DNA of 64,000 nt from NCBI GenBank assembly GCA_038040445.1, contig JBBPIG010000006.1:86659-150658 (forward strand), written 5' to 3'. The notes under the pieces are model-generated. The model was not told where the DNA came from. It worked only from the letters and a program-made list of their open reading frames with translations, and searched no databases. Shown in pieces: positions 52,634 to 63,292 of the stretch (position 1 is its first letter; every line of letters begins with the position of its first letter). The translations under genes and the position numbers were made by a program. This DNA comes from Acidobacteriota bacterium. Lineage in GTDB: Bacteria; Acidobacteriota; Blastocatellia; UBA7656.

Positions 52634-54517
52634 ATGACTCGAAGACTCGACTACCGCAACAGCGTGCTTGAGGCGTACCCAGACGTCTACACCTCGGCTG
52701 CCCTTGAGGCGTTGGAGGTCCTGGCGCCGCTCAACCGTGACCGGCGCGAGCTGATGGCAAAGCGCATCGCGCGGCGACTGACGCGAGAGCGCGACCGCCA
52801 ACGCATCGCCTTCCTCGAACCCCAGACTCTGATCCCGCGCACGAACATCCGGGTTCAGGACGCCCGCGACGGCAACTTCGAGGGGAGCGAGATCCCGGCC
52901 GATCTGAAACGCCAGTGGATCCAGGGCACCGGGCCCGCTGCCAGGCCGAGGGCGAGCACCGAGAGCGGCCTGCGCAACGCCGCCTACGCGCTCCTCTCGG
53001 GCGCCGACGGCTGGATGTTCGACGGCGAGGACGCCCTCGGGCAGGTCGATAACATGTCGCTCGACAACCAGCGCAACCTCCTCCTCGCGATCGCCAAAGA
53101 CCCGCGTTTTCTGACTGTCGCCGAAGAAGTCGCCGCCGAGATGAACCAGTGGGCGCAAGACTTCTTCGGGCGGCCCATCGTCGCCGACTGGCGCCAACAG
53201 CTCGACTTCACCACCAAGATCTTCCGCGCTCGCGGTCTGCACCTCGACGACCGCCACGTGCGCGAGGTGGACGGCACCGGCTTCTCCGCCTCGATCGTGG
53301 ACCTCGCGCTCTACGTGGTCAACAACCACCAGCTCCTACGCGACGCGGGGGCATCGATCGTCCTCTACCTGCCGAAAATCCAGACCGCCGAGGAGGCGGC
53401 GCTATGGAACGACCTGCTCGCGGCGCTCGAGCAGCACCTCGAGCTGCCGGTGGGCACGATCAAGGCCTACGTCCTCGTCGAGCAGATCGAAGCGGCCTTC
53501 CAGCTCATGGAGATCCGCGCCGCCCTCGGCCGTCACTTCGTAGGCTTCAACACTGGGCGGTGGGACTACATCAACAGTGTCGCCGATGCGATGGCGTGGG
53601 ACCCGGGCTTCATCAACCCCAACATCGACGCCATCGGCATGACCTACGGCTACATGCGAAACTACGAGGACCGCGTGCGCCGGGCGGTGAACACTCCCGA
53701 CAAGAGCGGCCGCTGCGCCCTCTGGCAGGGCGGGATGGAGCCCAACATCCCGGTCGGCTCCGAAGCGGGCGTCGCCGAAGGCATGCGCAAGGCGAAGGCC
53801 GGAGGCGAGCGCGAGCAGCGCGCGGGAGCTAGCGGCAAGTGGGTCGCGCACTGGAAGATGGTGCACATCGTGCGACCGGTGTGGGAGGAGGCCGGCGCCG
53901 ACAACCAGCTCGGGCGCGAGTTTCCGCCGCTCACCTACACGCAGGAGGACGCCGACGATCTGGTGCTGCTCGAGCCGGCGCCGCGCACCGTCCGCGGCGC
54001 CCGCGACCTGCTGAGCGTCGCTCTGCAGTACGGCAACGCGTTCGCCCAGGGGTTCCAGGCCGCGGCGCTCAAGCCGGCGGACTTCTTCGGCGACGACGAC
54101 GTGCTCTACCTGATGGAGGACATGGCGACCGGTGAGATCCGCGTCAGCATCCTCTGGGAGTGGCTGCAGAAGGGCGCGGAGGTTACCGGCGACGACCCCG
54201 CGACCGGCGCCCGCGCCGGCGATACCTTCGACGCGGCGCTCTTCGCGAGGTTGCTCGCCGAAGAGTACGATAAGCTGCTCGCCGCCCGTGACCGCGACGT
54301 CCACGACGACTCGAAGGCGACCACATTGCCAATCGCGCGGGAGATCGTCGCGACGTACGTCACCAATCGCGTCAAGCCGCCCTGGTACATCGATCTCTTG
54401 AACCTCAACCTCGGCATCCACGATCTCGCCACCGCCAGGTCTCGCATACAGGCCTACGTCGAAGCCTTCGAGCGGGACGGGACGCGGATCACGGAGAACC
54501 AGGACTTTGTCGTCTGA
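52634..54517 (+). CDS. aceB: malate synthase
   Basis: 627 aa from the ATG at 52634 ([20 protein letters not shown]); an upstream frame start at 52529 is in AT-rich non-coding DNA. Malate synthase A features: [36 protein letters not shown] (catalytic acid), [20 protein letters not shown] and [19 protein letters not shown]. It condenses glyoxylate with acetyl-CoA in the glyoxylate shunt. It is longer than most A-type enzymes (~530 aa), with an extra N-terminal segment. GC is clearly higher than in the neighbours, suggesting acquisition by transfer. Confidence 0.9.
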   Translation: MTRRLDYRNSVLEAYPDVYTSAALEALEVLAPLNRDRRELMAKRIARRLTRERDRQRIAFLEPQTLIPRTNIRVQDARDGNFEGSEIPADLKRQWIQGTGPAARPRASTESGLRNAAYALLSGADGWMFDGEDALGQVDNMSLDNQRNLLLAIAKDPRFLTVAEEVAAEMNQWAQDFFGRPIVADWRQQLDFTTKIFRARGLHLDDRHVREVDGTGFSASIVDLALYVVNNHQLLRDAGASIVLYLPKIQTAEEAALWNDLLAALEQHLELPVGTIKAYVLVEQIEAAFQLMEIRAALGRHFVGFNTGRWDYINSVADAMAWDPGFINPNIDAIGMTYGYMRNYEDRVRRAVNTPDKSGRCALWQGGMEPNIPVGSEAGVAEGMRKAKAGGEREQRAGASGKWVAHWKMVHIVRPVWEEAGADNQLGREFPPLTYTQEDADDLVLLEPAPRTVRGARDLLSVALQYGNAFAQGFQAAALKPADFFGDDDVLYLMEDMATGEIRVSILWEWLQKGAEVTGDDPATGARAGDTFDAALFARLLAEEYDKLLAARDRDVHDDSKATTLPIAREIVATYVTNRVKPPWYIDLLNLNLGIHDLATARSRIQAYVEAFERDGTRITENQDFVV

Positions 54518-54533
54518 AACAAGGAGCCCCGTC

Positions 54534-56792
54534 ATGAGTTCGTTCGAGCATGAAGTCGCCGCGACCCAGCAGTGGTTCGACAGCCCCAGATTCGCGGGCA
54601 TCGTTCGCCTCTTTACCGCGCGCCAGGTGGTCGAGCAGCGGGGCACGATCGCCCACGACTACACGGTGGCGCGCGAGGCCGCGGCGGCGTTCCACGACCG
54701 CTTGCGCCAGCTTTTCGCAGAGCGCAAGAGCATCACGACCTTTGGTCCGTACTCGCCGGGGCAGGCGGTGGCGATGAAGCGGATGGGGATCGAAGGGATC
54801 TACCTCGGCGGCTGGGCGACCTCCGCCAAGGGCGGCACGAGCGAGGACTCGGGACCCGATCTCGCGAGCTACCCGCTCAGCCAGGTACCCGACGAAGCCG
54901 CGACACTCGTGCGCGCCCTGCTCACCGCTGACCGCAACCAGCATTACCTGCGCACGCGCATGACCGAGGCCCAACGCGCCGCGACGCCGGCCTACGACTT
55001 CCGGCCTTTCATCATCGCGGACGCCGACACAGGCCACGGCGGCGACCCGCACGTGCGCAACCTGATCCGTCGCTTCGTCGAGGCCGGCGTGCCGGGCTAC
55101 CACATCGAGGACCAGCGCCCCGGCACCAAGAAGTGCGGTCACCAGGGCGGCAAGGTGCTCGTGGCGCAAGACGAGCAGAACAAACGCCTGAACGCCGCCC
55201 GATTCCAGCTCGACGTCATGGGGGTTCCCGGAATCATCGTCGCTCGCACCGACGCCGAGGCGGCCAACTTGATCGACGGCCGCGGCGACGAACGCGACCA
55301 GCCGTTCCTACTCGGCTCCACCAACCGCGACGTGCCGGCCTACAAGGTGTGCTTCCTGGCGCTGATCCAACGTTTCTACGAACTGGGCGTCCGCGAGCTC
55401 AACGGCCACCTGCTCTACGCCATCGCCGACGACGAGCACGCCTTCGCCACCGAGTGGCTCGAGCAGCGCGGCGTATTCCGCCAGGTCGCGGAGGCCGCGG
55501 CGATCTACCGGGAGGGGAAGGAGACATCGCTCGACGCCATGTTCGACGGGGTCGCCACCCGCTTCCTCGAAGTGTGGGAGGACGAGGCCGGCCTCGAGAC
55601 CTTCGGAGAGGCCGTTGCCGAGGTGCTCGAGTTCCGCGAGAGCGAAGGCGAGCCGCTCGAGACGAGCTCCGGCGAGTGGCAGCGCTTCGCCGCGCGCGCC
55701 TCGCTCTACGCCGCGCGCATCAAGGCGCGAGAACTCGGCGTCGACATCGAGTGGGACTGCGAGGCGGCTAAGACGCCCGAGGGGTACTACCAGGTGCGCG
55801 GTGGCATTCCTTACGCGATCGCCAAGTCGCTCGCCGCGGCGCCGTTCGCCGACCTGCTCTGGATGGAGACAAAGACCGCCGACCTCGCCGACGCCCGCCA
55901 GTTCGCCGAGGCGATCCACGCCGAGTTCCCCGACAAGATGCTCGCCTACAACCTCTCGCCGTCGTTCAGTTGGGACACCACCGGCATGAGCGACGAGGAA
56001 ATGCGACGCTTCCCCGAGGAGCTCGGCAAGCTGGGCTTCGTGTTCAACTTCATCACCTACGGCGGTCACCAGATCGACGGCCTGGCCGCCGAGGAGTTAG
56101 CCACCGCCCTCAAGCAGGACGGCATGCTAGCCCTCGCCCGCCTGCAGCGAAAACTTCGCATGGTCGAGTCTCCCTACCGCACGCCCCAGACCCTTGTTGG
56201 CGGACCGCGCGCGGACGCCGCATTGGCCGCGACGTCGGGGCGCACGGCGACGACCATGGCGATGGGCAAGGGCTCGACCCAGCACCAGCACCTGATACAG
56301 ACCGAGGTGCCCAAGAAGCTCCTCGAGGAGTGGCTGGCGATGTGGACGCGGAACTATGAGCTCCCCGGCGGGCTGCGCGTCCAGATGCGGCCCCACCGCG
56401 CCGGCTCGGAGTTGCTCGAGCTCGGAGTGTACGACAGTGGGGAGGAGAAGCTCGCCAACGTCATCTTCTCCCCCATCCACGACCGGCGTGGCCGCAGCAT
56501 CCTCTCGGTGCGCGACCAGAACACCTTTGGGGAGTCGCTGCGCAAGAAGCGCCTGATGACCCTCGTCCACCTTTTCCTGGTGCACCGCTTCAAGGCCGAC
56601 TCGGTGCACTACGTCACACCCACGGAGGACAACCAGTATCAGGTCGCAAAGATGAAGTCTCACGGCATCTTCCGCGAGGTCAACACCGAGGTCGGCCAAA
56701 TCATCGTCGCCGACGTCGACCACCAGCGGATCTCCGAGCTATTGGCGCCGGATCAGGAGGCGTTGGGGAGGCTGATTCGCAAGGAGAGATAG
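54534..56792 (+). CDS. aceA: isocitrate lyase, long (ICL2) type
   Basis: 752 aa from the ATG at 54534 with AAGGAG upstream; 16 bp after aceB. The active-site signature KKCGH is intact ([15 protein letters not shown]), as are [19 protein letters not shown] and [10 protein letters not shown]. Length and C-terminal extension fit the ICL2/AceA2 group (mycobacterial type) rather than the ~430-aa ICL1. It splits isocitrate to glyoxylate and succinate, feeding the adjacent malate synthase. High GC like aceB. Confidence 0.92.
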   Translation: MSSFEHEVAATQQWFDSPRFAGIVRLFTARQVVEQRGTIAHDYTVAREAAAAFHDRLRQLFAERKSITTFGPYSPGQAVAMKRMGIEGIYLGGWATSAKGGTSEDSGPDLASYPLSQVPDEAATLVRALLTADRNQHYLRTRMTEAQRAATPAYDFRPFIIADADTGHGGDPHVRNLIRRFVEAGVPGYHIEDQRPGTKKCGHQGGKVLVAQDEQNKRLNAARFQLDVMGVPGIIVARTDAEAANLIDGRGDERDQPFLLGSTNRDVPAYKVCFLALIQRFYELGVRELNGHLLYAIADDEHAFATEWLEQRGVFRQVAEAAAIYREGKETSLDAMFDGVATRFLEVWEDEAGLETFGEAVAEVLEFRESEGEPLETSSGEWQRFAARASLYAARIKARELGVDIEWDCEAAKTPEGYYQVRGGIPYAIAKSLAAAPFADLLWMETKTADLADARQFAEAIHAEFPDKMLAYNLSPSFSWDTTGMSDEEMRRFPEELGKLGFVFNFITYGGHQIDGLAAEELATALKQDGMLALARLQRKLRMVESPYRTPQTLVGGPRADAALAATSGRTATTMAMGKGSTQHQHLIQTEVPKKLLEEWLAMWTRNYELPGGLRVQMRPHRAGSELLELGVYDSGEEKLANVIFSPIHDRRGRSILSVRDQNTFGESLRKKRLMTLVHLFLVHRFKADSVHYVTPTEDNQYQVAKMKSHGIFREVNTEVGQIIVADVDHQRISELLAPDQEALGRLIRKER

Positions 56793-56944
56793 GAGCGACT
56801 CGCTCATAGCAGTACAGCGATGACGCGCAATATGTATCCCAGGCCGCTCCTGCGATTCGGAAAACGCTTCCGCCACTGCGACGCAGGTTGTCACACATCT
56901 AGTCACATCGATTTGGCTTGGCCATCCGCTCTGTGCCGAGGATA

Positions 56945-57830
56945 ATGTCCGCCGTGAGTGCCGTGACGACGAAAGGTACGTACTACGCACACTCGGGCCG
57001 TGCGCCCGTGGGCGGCCTCGTCGTGGCGATCGCGGGTGGCGCTGTCGTCGCCTCGCTGCTCGCGGCAGTCTATGCGTACTTCGACGCGCTGATCCCGTTC
57101 GTCTACCTGAACATGGTTGCCGCCGTCGTCGTGGGAAGCGTGGCGGGCGTCGTCACCGGAAAGCTGCTCGTACGGGGCCTAGTGCGCAACAACCTGACAG
57201 CCGCGCTTGCGGGGACTGCCGTCGCGGTGGTCGCGCTTTATGTGGCGTGGGCGGCCTGGCCCGGCGCGATCCTCGACAAACCTGGCGCGGACGTAGGCTT
57301 CGTCCACCTTCTCACGAGCCCGGCTTCTCTGTGGGCGACGATCCACGCCATCAATCGGCACGGCGCGTGGAAGCTCAGCGGGTCGACCCCGACCGGACTC
57401 GTGCTCTGGATCGCCTGGGCTGGCGAGGCCGCGATCATCGTCGGAGTCTCGCTCTTTTGGGCGCAACTACGTCGCGGAAGAGCCATTCTGCGAAACCTGT
57501 CAGCGCTGGTGCGTCGAGGAGAAGCGGGTGCTCGAGGCTCACGGGTTTGACGCCGACGAGCTGAAGCGGCGCCTCGAGTCCAAAGATTTCGCCTATCTTG
57601 CGACGCTCGGGCCGCGAAGCCCGAACGACGTAGAATGGTTCCGAATCGACCTGGACCGGTGCCAGGGGTGTGAGAACACGACGACGCTCACGGCGAAGAG
57701 CGTAGACCGCGTGGGTGAGAAGGGTCGGGGGTCGGAGAAGACCGTTATCGAGAATCTCCTTGTGAGCCAGGACGAGGTCGACCGACTTCGGCACTTCGAG
57801 TTTGACACGCCCGGGCCACGCGGTGTGTAG
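56945..57830 (+). pseudogene. membrane protein with a frameshift at its zinc-motif domain
   Basis: Frame 1 (56945-57550) encodes four hydrophobic helices (VVAIAGGAVVASLLAAVYAYF ... WIAWAGEAAIIVGVSLFW). Frame 2 continues from ~57460 as NYVAEEPFCETCQRWCVEEK, then VLEAHGFDADELKRR, and runs to 57830. The CxxCxxxC-type motif and length suggest one ORF of ~290 residues with a single-base indel near 57455. A real frameshift or a sequencing error are both possible. It has the same high GC as aceA. Confidence 0.6.
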
Positions 57831-58025
57831 GTGTCGTTGACGCCGGTCAACATAAAGCGCGACCGGAGACGCGGCAGACCGCCCTTGTTGTCGATCTCAA
57901 TGTATAAAAAGGTTTGAAGAATGGCTGGGAGGCAGGGAGCAATGACATGCTAAGAGGATTGCGAAGGCGCCGTTCAAAGAATAGAATCCCCCAAATTCGA
58001 ATGAGGATTTCCTGGAGGTGTCTGC
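57831..58025. other. intergenic region, no gene seen
   Basis: 195 bp at the edge of the high-GC segment. It contains the GGAGG that serves the following gene. Confidence 0.4.
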
Positions 58026-60014
58026 GTGAAGCTAAAGGTTCTGTGTGTTATCGCGATGATCGCTACAGCCGCTTTGGCGCAGCAACAGTCGGCGCCTGTG
58101 AAAACCGTCGAGGTCACGCCTAAGGTGACCGAAGCTGAGGTCGGCCAGCAGTTGAAATTGACCGCGGTAGCTAAAGACGAGTCGGGTAAAACAATCGACG
58201 TTAAGCCAGCGGTCTGGTTTGCCGCCCCGTTCGATGTGGTCAGCGCCGACAATTCGGGAAACATTTCGTTCTACAACCCCGGCGAGGCGCAAGTTGGAGC
58301 AGTGGTCGCGGGCAAGGTCGGCACAATACGAATCAGAGTCAAGCCGGCGCCGGTAACGAGCATCGATCTCCCGTCAAAGAATCAAGTCGTTGTGGGCGGC
58401 GCCATGAGGCCGAACGCGACTGCTCGCACTTCGACAGGTAATCCGCGAGCGGATGTCGCGATCTCGTGGTCCTCCGATAATCCGTCGATTGCCTCTGTTG
58501 ATGCCGCCGGACTGGTTATCGGACTGAAACCGGGTAAAGCGAACATCACCGCGGCCTGCGAGCGAGCTAGCGCGACGATGGCGGTTGAGGTGACCGCAAA
58601 CTCGGTCAAGTCGCTCAGTGTTGAGCCGAGATCCGCGAATGCGCGAACGGGAGATGTAGTTCGTTTCTCCACTGGCGCGACCGATGGCGCAGGCAAAGCC
58701 ATAAACGGTTGTGACGTGCGCTGGGCGGTTGGCGGTGACGGCGCGATGATTGAGCCCGACGGCGCGTTCGTGGCCGAAAAACCGGGCGCCTATGTCGTCA
58801 GCGCTTCGGTCGGCGATCGCGAGGCGCTGGCTTCAGTGATCGTGACACCGCGAAACACGGAGCGCGAATTAGAAGTGGTTGGGCGTGCACTGATCAAAGA
58901 CTTTCAGACTGCGGAACAATGGATCATCGGCAATTTCGCTTATGTGTCGACGATATCCGACAAGCTGATGGTTTATGACGTCTCGGATCCGGCTCACCCG
59001 AAGCTGACGGATACGGTGAAGGTTGATGCCCGGCATACCAACGACATAAGCACGACGTCCGACGGCAAGATCGCGGTGCTCACTCGTGAGGGCGCATCAA
59101 ATCGCAAGAACGGAATCGTGTTTCTCAATACATCCGACCCCGCGCATCCGAAGGTCATTTCTGACTATACGGCTACGGTTACCGGCGGAGTGCATAGCGC
59201 ATTCATCGATAGTCATTACGTGTACCTGACCGACGACGCAACGGGCTCGATGCGCGTCATCGACTTTCAAGACGTAAAGAATCCAAAGGAGGTCGCGCGG
59301 TGGCAAGTTGAGAATCCGCTGGCGCGACAGGTAACCGCCGCCGACGGTGAAGAGTCGACCGCTGGGCGATATCTCCACGACGTTCAGGTGAAAGACGGAC
59401 TGGCTTATCTGGCTTATTGGAGAGACGGACTCGTGATTCTGGACGTCGGCAGCGGCATCAAGGGCGGCAGTCCGGAGAAGCCTCAGTTAGTCAGCCAATA
59501 TCGGATGAACTACCACGAGCTGTACGGCGACGGTTGGCTGGCCGGCGCGCACGCGGTCTTTCGCTATAAGAACTACGTCTTCGTCGGCGATGAGGTCTTT
59601 CCGGCCATATTCGATATACAGTCGAAGAAACGGATTCCAGTGCGCGGAATCGTTCACGTCGTGGATGTGAGCGATATCAATCATCCAAGAGAAGTCGCGA
59701 ACTACACCGTACCCGAAGGCGGCGCGCACAACATCTGGGTCAAGGACGATGTGCTGAGTATGGGCTACTACTCGGGTGGCGCTCGCGTCGTCGATGTTTC
59801 GGGCGAGCTTAGAGGAGACCTGTACAGGCAAGGACGCGAGATCGGGCGGCTCTGGACTGGGGATCCGTCGGGGTTCAGGTCTAATCTGCCCTTTACCTGG
59901 GGAGCTCAGCCGCACCGCGACTTGATCTTCTTTAACGATATCAACTCGGGCATTTGGATCGTGAAGATCGGAAAGCCTAAACAGAAGGGCTCGACGACCG
60001 CGCCCGGCGATTGA
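58026..60014 (+). CDS. secreted protein with Ig-like (BIG2) domains and LVIVD propeller
   Basis: 662 aa, GTG start preceded by GGAGG. Signal peptide (MKLKVLCVIAMIATAALA). Residues ~25-275 hold three bacterial Ig-like domains (PAVWFAAPFDVVSAD, ISWSSDNPSIASVDAAGLVIGLKPGKANI, VRWAVGGDGAMIEPDG). Residues ~290-650 hold LVIVD-type propeller blades (LMVYDVSDPAHPKLTDTV, VFLNTSDPAHPKVISDY, MRVIDFQDVKNPKEVARW, VHVVDVSDINHPREVANY). Surface or periplasmic protein-protein interaction is likely. It is convergent with the YncE-like gene. Confidence 0.8.
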   Translation: MKLKVLCVIAMIATAALAQQQSAPVKTVEVTPKVTEAEVGQQLKLTAVAKDESGKTIDVKPAVWFAAPFDVVSADNSGNISFYNPGEAQVGAVVAGKVGTIRIRVKPAPVTSIDLPSKNQVVVGGAMRPNATARTSTGNPRADVAISWSSDNPSIASVDAAGLVIGLKPGKANITAACERASATMAVEVTANSVKSLSVEPRSANARTGDVVRFSTGATDGAGKAINGCDVRWAVGGDGAMIEPDGAFVAEKPGAYVVSASVGDREALASVIVTPRNTERELEVVGRALIKDFQTAEQWIIGNFAYVSTISDKLMVYDVSDPAHPKLTDTVKVDARHTNDISTTSDGKIAVLTREGASNRKNGIVFLNTSDPAHPKVISDYTATVTGGVHSAFIDSHYVYLTDDATGSMRVIDFQDVKNPKEVARWQVENPLARQVTAADGEESTAGRYLHDVQVKDGLAYLAYWRDGLVILDVGSGIKGGSPEKPQLVSQYRMNYHELYGDGWLAGAHAVFRYKNYVFVGDEVFPAIFDIQSKKRIPVRGIVHVVDVSDINHPREVANYTVPEGGAHNIWVKDDVLSMGYYSGGARVVDVSGELRGDLYRQGREIGRLWTGDPSGFRSNLPFTWGAQPHRDLIFFNDINSGIWIVKIGKPKQKGSTTAPGD

Positions 60015-60048
60015 GAGAACAATAGCTGTTACGATGAAGCTGATGAAA

Positions 60049-60139
60049 CCTGTACGGGCGTCCCACCGTGGGCGCCCCTCTTTGATGAGTGGGACCATCT
60101 TTGCCAAGAGGGGCGCCCACGGAGGGACGCCCATACAGG
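60049..60139. repeat. 34-bp inverted repeat between convergent propeller genes
   Basis: Arms 60049-60082 and 60106-60139 match at 32 of 34 positions (arm ends GGGCGCCCCTCTT). The loop is 23 nt. The right arm matches the dispersed repeat at 26553. A strong bidirectional terminator is likely. Confidence 0.85.
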
Positions 60140-60140
60140 T

Positions 60141-61310
60141 TCACTTGGCGGGTTCCATCTTGAAGAAGTCAATGCCGGCCGCTTGCTCAGGCAGGTCCAC
60201 GGTCGCGACCGTTTTCAGAGAACTCAAATCTATTACTTCCACCGTTCCCGGTTCCGAGCCTACGCCTTCTACCGAGATGAACGCATAACGATTGTCGGGC
60301 GAGACTACTGCCCCGTGGATGACCCGGCGCTTTGTTGGAATTCGCGCAAGCTCGCGCCCCGACTTCAGCTCGTAGACCGAGACGGACTGATCGCGTTTGT
60401 TGGTTGCGATGAGCTTGCCATCTTTGGTGACGGCCAGATTGTAGACGCCGGGCCGAGCAGCAATTCTTCGCGTAACTTTCCAGCTAGCCGCCTCGATTTC
60501 CACGATCTCGTCTGACTTGTTGCAAGCAACCAGAACGAACTTTCCATCGGCTGATGGTTGAGCCCAGGTTGGCGAGCAAGAAGTATCACCGGGTTTAGGC
60601 GGTTCCATTCCGTGACCACCCGTATCGCGCGTAGAATGCGCGCTCATCGCGTGCGATGCCGGCGAGCCATTCATTCCACTCTCTTTCCCTTTGGTCACGA
60701 CGAAGTGGCGAGAGACCTTCAGGCTGTTCGTATCGATCTCGACCAACAAGTCGTCCATCATGCAGGCTGAGTACTGCCTGGTGCCTTGCGGGTTGATGCG
60801 CGAGCCGTGAGGCATGGTGCATGTCGGAACGCGGGCGACTTCGATCATCTGTTCCGTGGCAACTATCGAAACCGAAGACGGAACCATGTCACCGTGAAGA
60901 TTGAAATTGACAACGTAAAGCAGCCCGCCGTCACTGGAAATATCCATAGTAGCCGGAAAGAAACCGAGCGTTACCTTGCCGAGAACGGTGTTGTCCTTAG
61001 TCGAGTATTTCCAAACGGAACCGTAGGGGCGGCCGTGACCGAGCGATACGTAATAGAACTGTTTATCGGGCGAGACGACTATACCGTGGGGACCGTCGAT
61101 ATCGCTGGGCATCGACCCGGTTTCGATGAGCTTATCAACATGGGCGCCTTGCCGCCCGAAACGAATCAACGCGATTTTGTCGGCCGACTCACAGACGACA
61201 TAGACCAGATAGTCTTGCCGCGGCGCTTGTCCGGCGGCGGTTGTCCCAGAGAAGCGAGTAGGGAGTAGAGCGAGAAAGAGGATGATTAAACAGGCCCGCC
61301 ATTGATTCAT
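60141..61310 (-). CDS. secreted YncE-like seven-bladed beta-propeller protein
   Basis: 389 aa from the ATG at 61310 (MNQWRACLIILFLALLPTRFSG, signal peptide). Repeated blades of the YncE/YVTN type: GPHGIVVSPDKQFYYVS, TMDISSDGGLLYVVNF, PHGSRINPQGTRQYSAC, QPSADGKFVLVAC and NLAVTKDGKLIATNK. A Met/His-rich loop (NGSPASHAMSAHSTRDTGGHGMEPPKPGD) might bind a metal such as copper. Function unknown; such proteins often accompany surface metal or redox proteins. Confidence 0.8.
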   Translation of the reverse strand: MNQWRACLIILFLALLPTRFSGTTAAGQAPRQDYLVYVVCESADKIALIRFGRQGAHVDKLIETGSMPSDIDGPHGIVVSPDKQFYYVSLGHGRPYGSVWKYSTKDNTVLGKVTLGFFPATMDISSDGGLLYVVNFNLHGDMVPSSVSIVATEQMIEVARVPTCTMPHGSRINPQGTRQYSACMMDDLLVEIDTNSLKVSRHFVVTKGKESGMNGSPASHAMSAHSTRDTGGHGMEPPKPGDTSCSPTWAQPSADGKFVLVACNKSDEIVEIEAASWKVTRRIAARPGVYNLAVTKDGKLIATNKRDQSVSVYELKSGRELARIPTKRRVIHGAVVSPDNRYAFISVEGVGSEPGTVEVIDLSSLKTVATVDLPEQAAGIDFFKMEPAK

Positions 61311-61561
61311 TCGGTTCTCGCACCTTGTTGGAGTCATTGTAGGAACCTCAGCTAACCGGAAGATGATAGCAAGGGAGGCCGTTTCACTGCATCCCGAGCA
61401 GAGTCATTCGCCGGTTGTCTCTCACTTGCTCGTCACAAACTCCAGGGGTTGTAAGCGGTCACGGCGTCGGGTACAGTCAGCGCCTAGTCATCCGAATTGA
61501 AATATGATGTCAGTCAAGTTTCGCGAGAATGTTGGAAGCGGAAGTGTGAGGAGGTAAAAGA

Positions 61562-63100
61562 ATGAGGATCCATGCGATGGGGTTGGCGCTGCTACTGACA
61601 GCCGTATTGTTGAGCGTTCCAATACTAAACACGAGGACACTGGGAGTAAACGACGGTGGTACCGCGCAAGCACAGACGCAAGCGCGGAATCCAGCTCGAG
61701 AGGCGCTTATTGCGAGAGCCAAGTCATTCGAGCTGAATACGCCCTACGTGCCTCCTCCGGGTGACCCGCTTGAGCACGCTGCGTCGGGGTACGCGAAGGT
61801 TATCTGCTCAGCGGTGTTTATCACCGGGCTCGATCCCGAGTTCGCCGCAAAGAACATCGGCGGCTTCACCGGTCCTTTCGAGGAGCGAGACACGCTGGGC
61901 AAGCCGGTGATCGACCGAACTAACAAAACCGTCACGGTAGCCGCGCCCAGCGGAGTGAAGCGCATCGCCAGGTATCTTGGCAGTCAAGGATGCGTGACGC
62001 TTCCCGCGGGCAAGGACTCGCTGAGCTTTAAGCCTATAACGGTAAAAAGTAAATTGCCGGATGCTTCAACTCAAGGGTGGCCGATGGGGGATGTGTTGCC
62101 CAAGGAACCTCTGCCCTCCCAGATCAACGCCGCGAAACTCAAGCAAGCAATTGACGCGGCCTTTGAACCTGCAGAAGGTCTGACCGCGGCGTTCGTCGTA
62201 ACGTGGAAAGGTCGCATAATCGCAGAGCGCTATCGAGAAGGCATCACCGCGAGCACTCCGCTCGAGAGCTGGTCCATGGGTAAGAGCCTGATCTCCACGC
62301 TGATGGGCATACTCGTCAAACAAGGCGTCTACGACCTACAGCAACCGGCACCCATTCCCGAATGGCAGAGCACAGGTGATCCGCGAGCCAAGATTCGCAT
62401 CGCCGACATCATGCGCATGTCGAGCGGCTTGCGAATCCGAGCGCCTCAGGACCCCGACTATGATCCAACGCTCGGTTATCCCGATCATATGTATTTCTAC
62501 ACCGGTGGCATCAACACGTTTCAATATGCCGCGACTCGGCCGCAGCAGTGGCCGCCAAACACGGTGGGTCGCTATCGCAACTGCGATCCGTCGTTGATCA
62601 GCTATCTCATTCGACTTGCGGTCGAGAAGCGCGGCGAGGAGTACTTGTCATTTCCGCAGCGCGCGCTGTTCGACAAGATCGGCGTTAGGACGATGGTGCT
62701 GGAAACTGATCCGCATGGAAACTTTCTCACGCAAGGGTACGAGTTTGGATCGGGGCGCGATTGGGCCCGGCTCGGGAATCTCTATCTTCAGGACGGTGTG
62801 TGGCGGGGCGAGCGGATTCTGCCAGAGGGATTCGCGAAATTCGTGAGCACGCTTGCGCCGGCGTGGGAAGCAGACAAGCGCCCGGTTTACGGCGCGTTCT
62901 TCTGGATCAACGGCGACGGAGGGTATCCGGTGCCGAAGGATGCTTATTTCATGGCCGGCGCCGGCGGGCAATGGACGATGATAATTCCTTCGCATGATCT
63001 GGTTGTGGTGAGGCTCGGGCATTATCGAGGCAGCAGCAAGGGAACTCAGTCGTTCAAGAAATCGCTTGCGATCTTGATGGAGGCTGTGCCGAAGAAATGA
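61562..63100 (+). CDS. serine hydrolase, beta-lactamase class C family
   Basis: 512 aa with an N-terminal signal peptide (MRIHAMGLALLLTAVLLSVPIL). Residues ~190-500 are the penicillin-binding-like fold: SMGK (S-x-x-K, in ESWSMGKSLISTLMG), Tyr-x-Asn (RYRNCDPSL) and a C-terminal GAGGQW in place of KTG. Typical for esterases and D-aminopeptidases of this family rather than true lactamases. The N-terminal ~150 residues form an extra domain of unknown type. Confidence 0.85.
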   Translation: MRIHAMGLALLLTAVLLSVPILNTRTLGVNDGGTAQAQTQARNPAREALIARAKSFELNTPYVPPPGDPLEHAASGYAKVICSAVFITGLDPEFAAKNIGGFTGPFEERDTLGKPVIDRTNKTVTVAAPSGVKRIARYLGSQGCVTLPAGKDSLSFKPITVKSKLPDASTQGWPMGDVLPKEPLPSQINAAKLKQAIDAAFEPAEGLTAAFVVTWKGRIIAERYREGITASTPLESWSMGKSLISTLMGILVKQGVYDLQQPAPIPEWQSTGDPRAKIRIADIMRMSSGLRIRAPQDPDYDPTLGYPDHMYFYTGGINTFQYAATRPQQWPPNTVGRYRNCDPSLISYLIRLAVEKRGEEYLSFPQRALFDKIGVRTMVLETDPHGNFLTQGYEFGSGRDWARLGNLYLQDGVWRGERILPEGFAKFVSTLAPAWEADKRPVYGAFFWINGDGGYPVPKDAYFMAGAGGQWTMIIPSHDLVVVRLGHYRGSSKGTQSFKKSLAILMEAVPKK

Positions 63101-63292
63101 TTTGCGATCTTGGCGACGCCGTCGCATACGGCGGCGATACTGAAACGCAGGCCCAGGAACCTTTCATCTTCATTTATGATTTCAAAGATTGCCGTGCGCA
63201 CTTCGAGGCCTCGGTAAGCGGGAGTCGCTTGTTGCAAGAGGATTCTCCATTGGTCAAAAACTCCGAGAGGTCGCGGCCTCCCTTTTGCACCA
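63101..63292. other. intergenic region, no gene seen
   Basis: 192 bp between convergent genes. Frames here are short and lack ribosome-binding sites. Confidence 0.4.

Noticed and set aside
53402..54646. Long minus-strand frame (414 codons) opposite aceB
   Set aside because: Produced by the strong G/C third-position bias of aceB; composition and lack of motifs show it is not coding.
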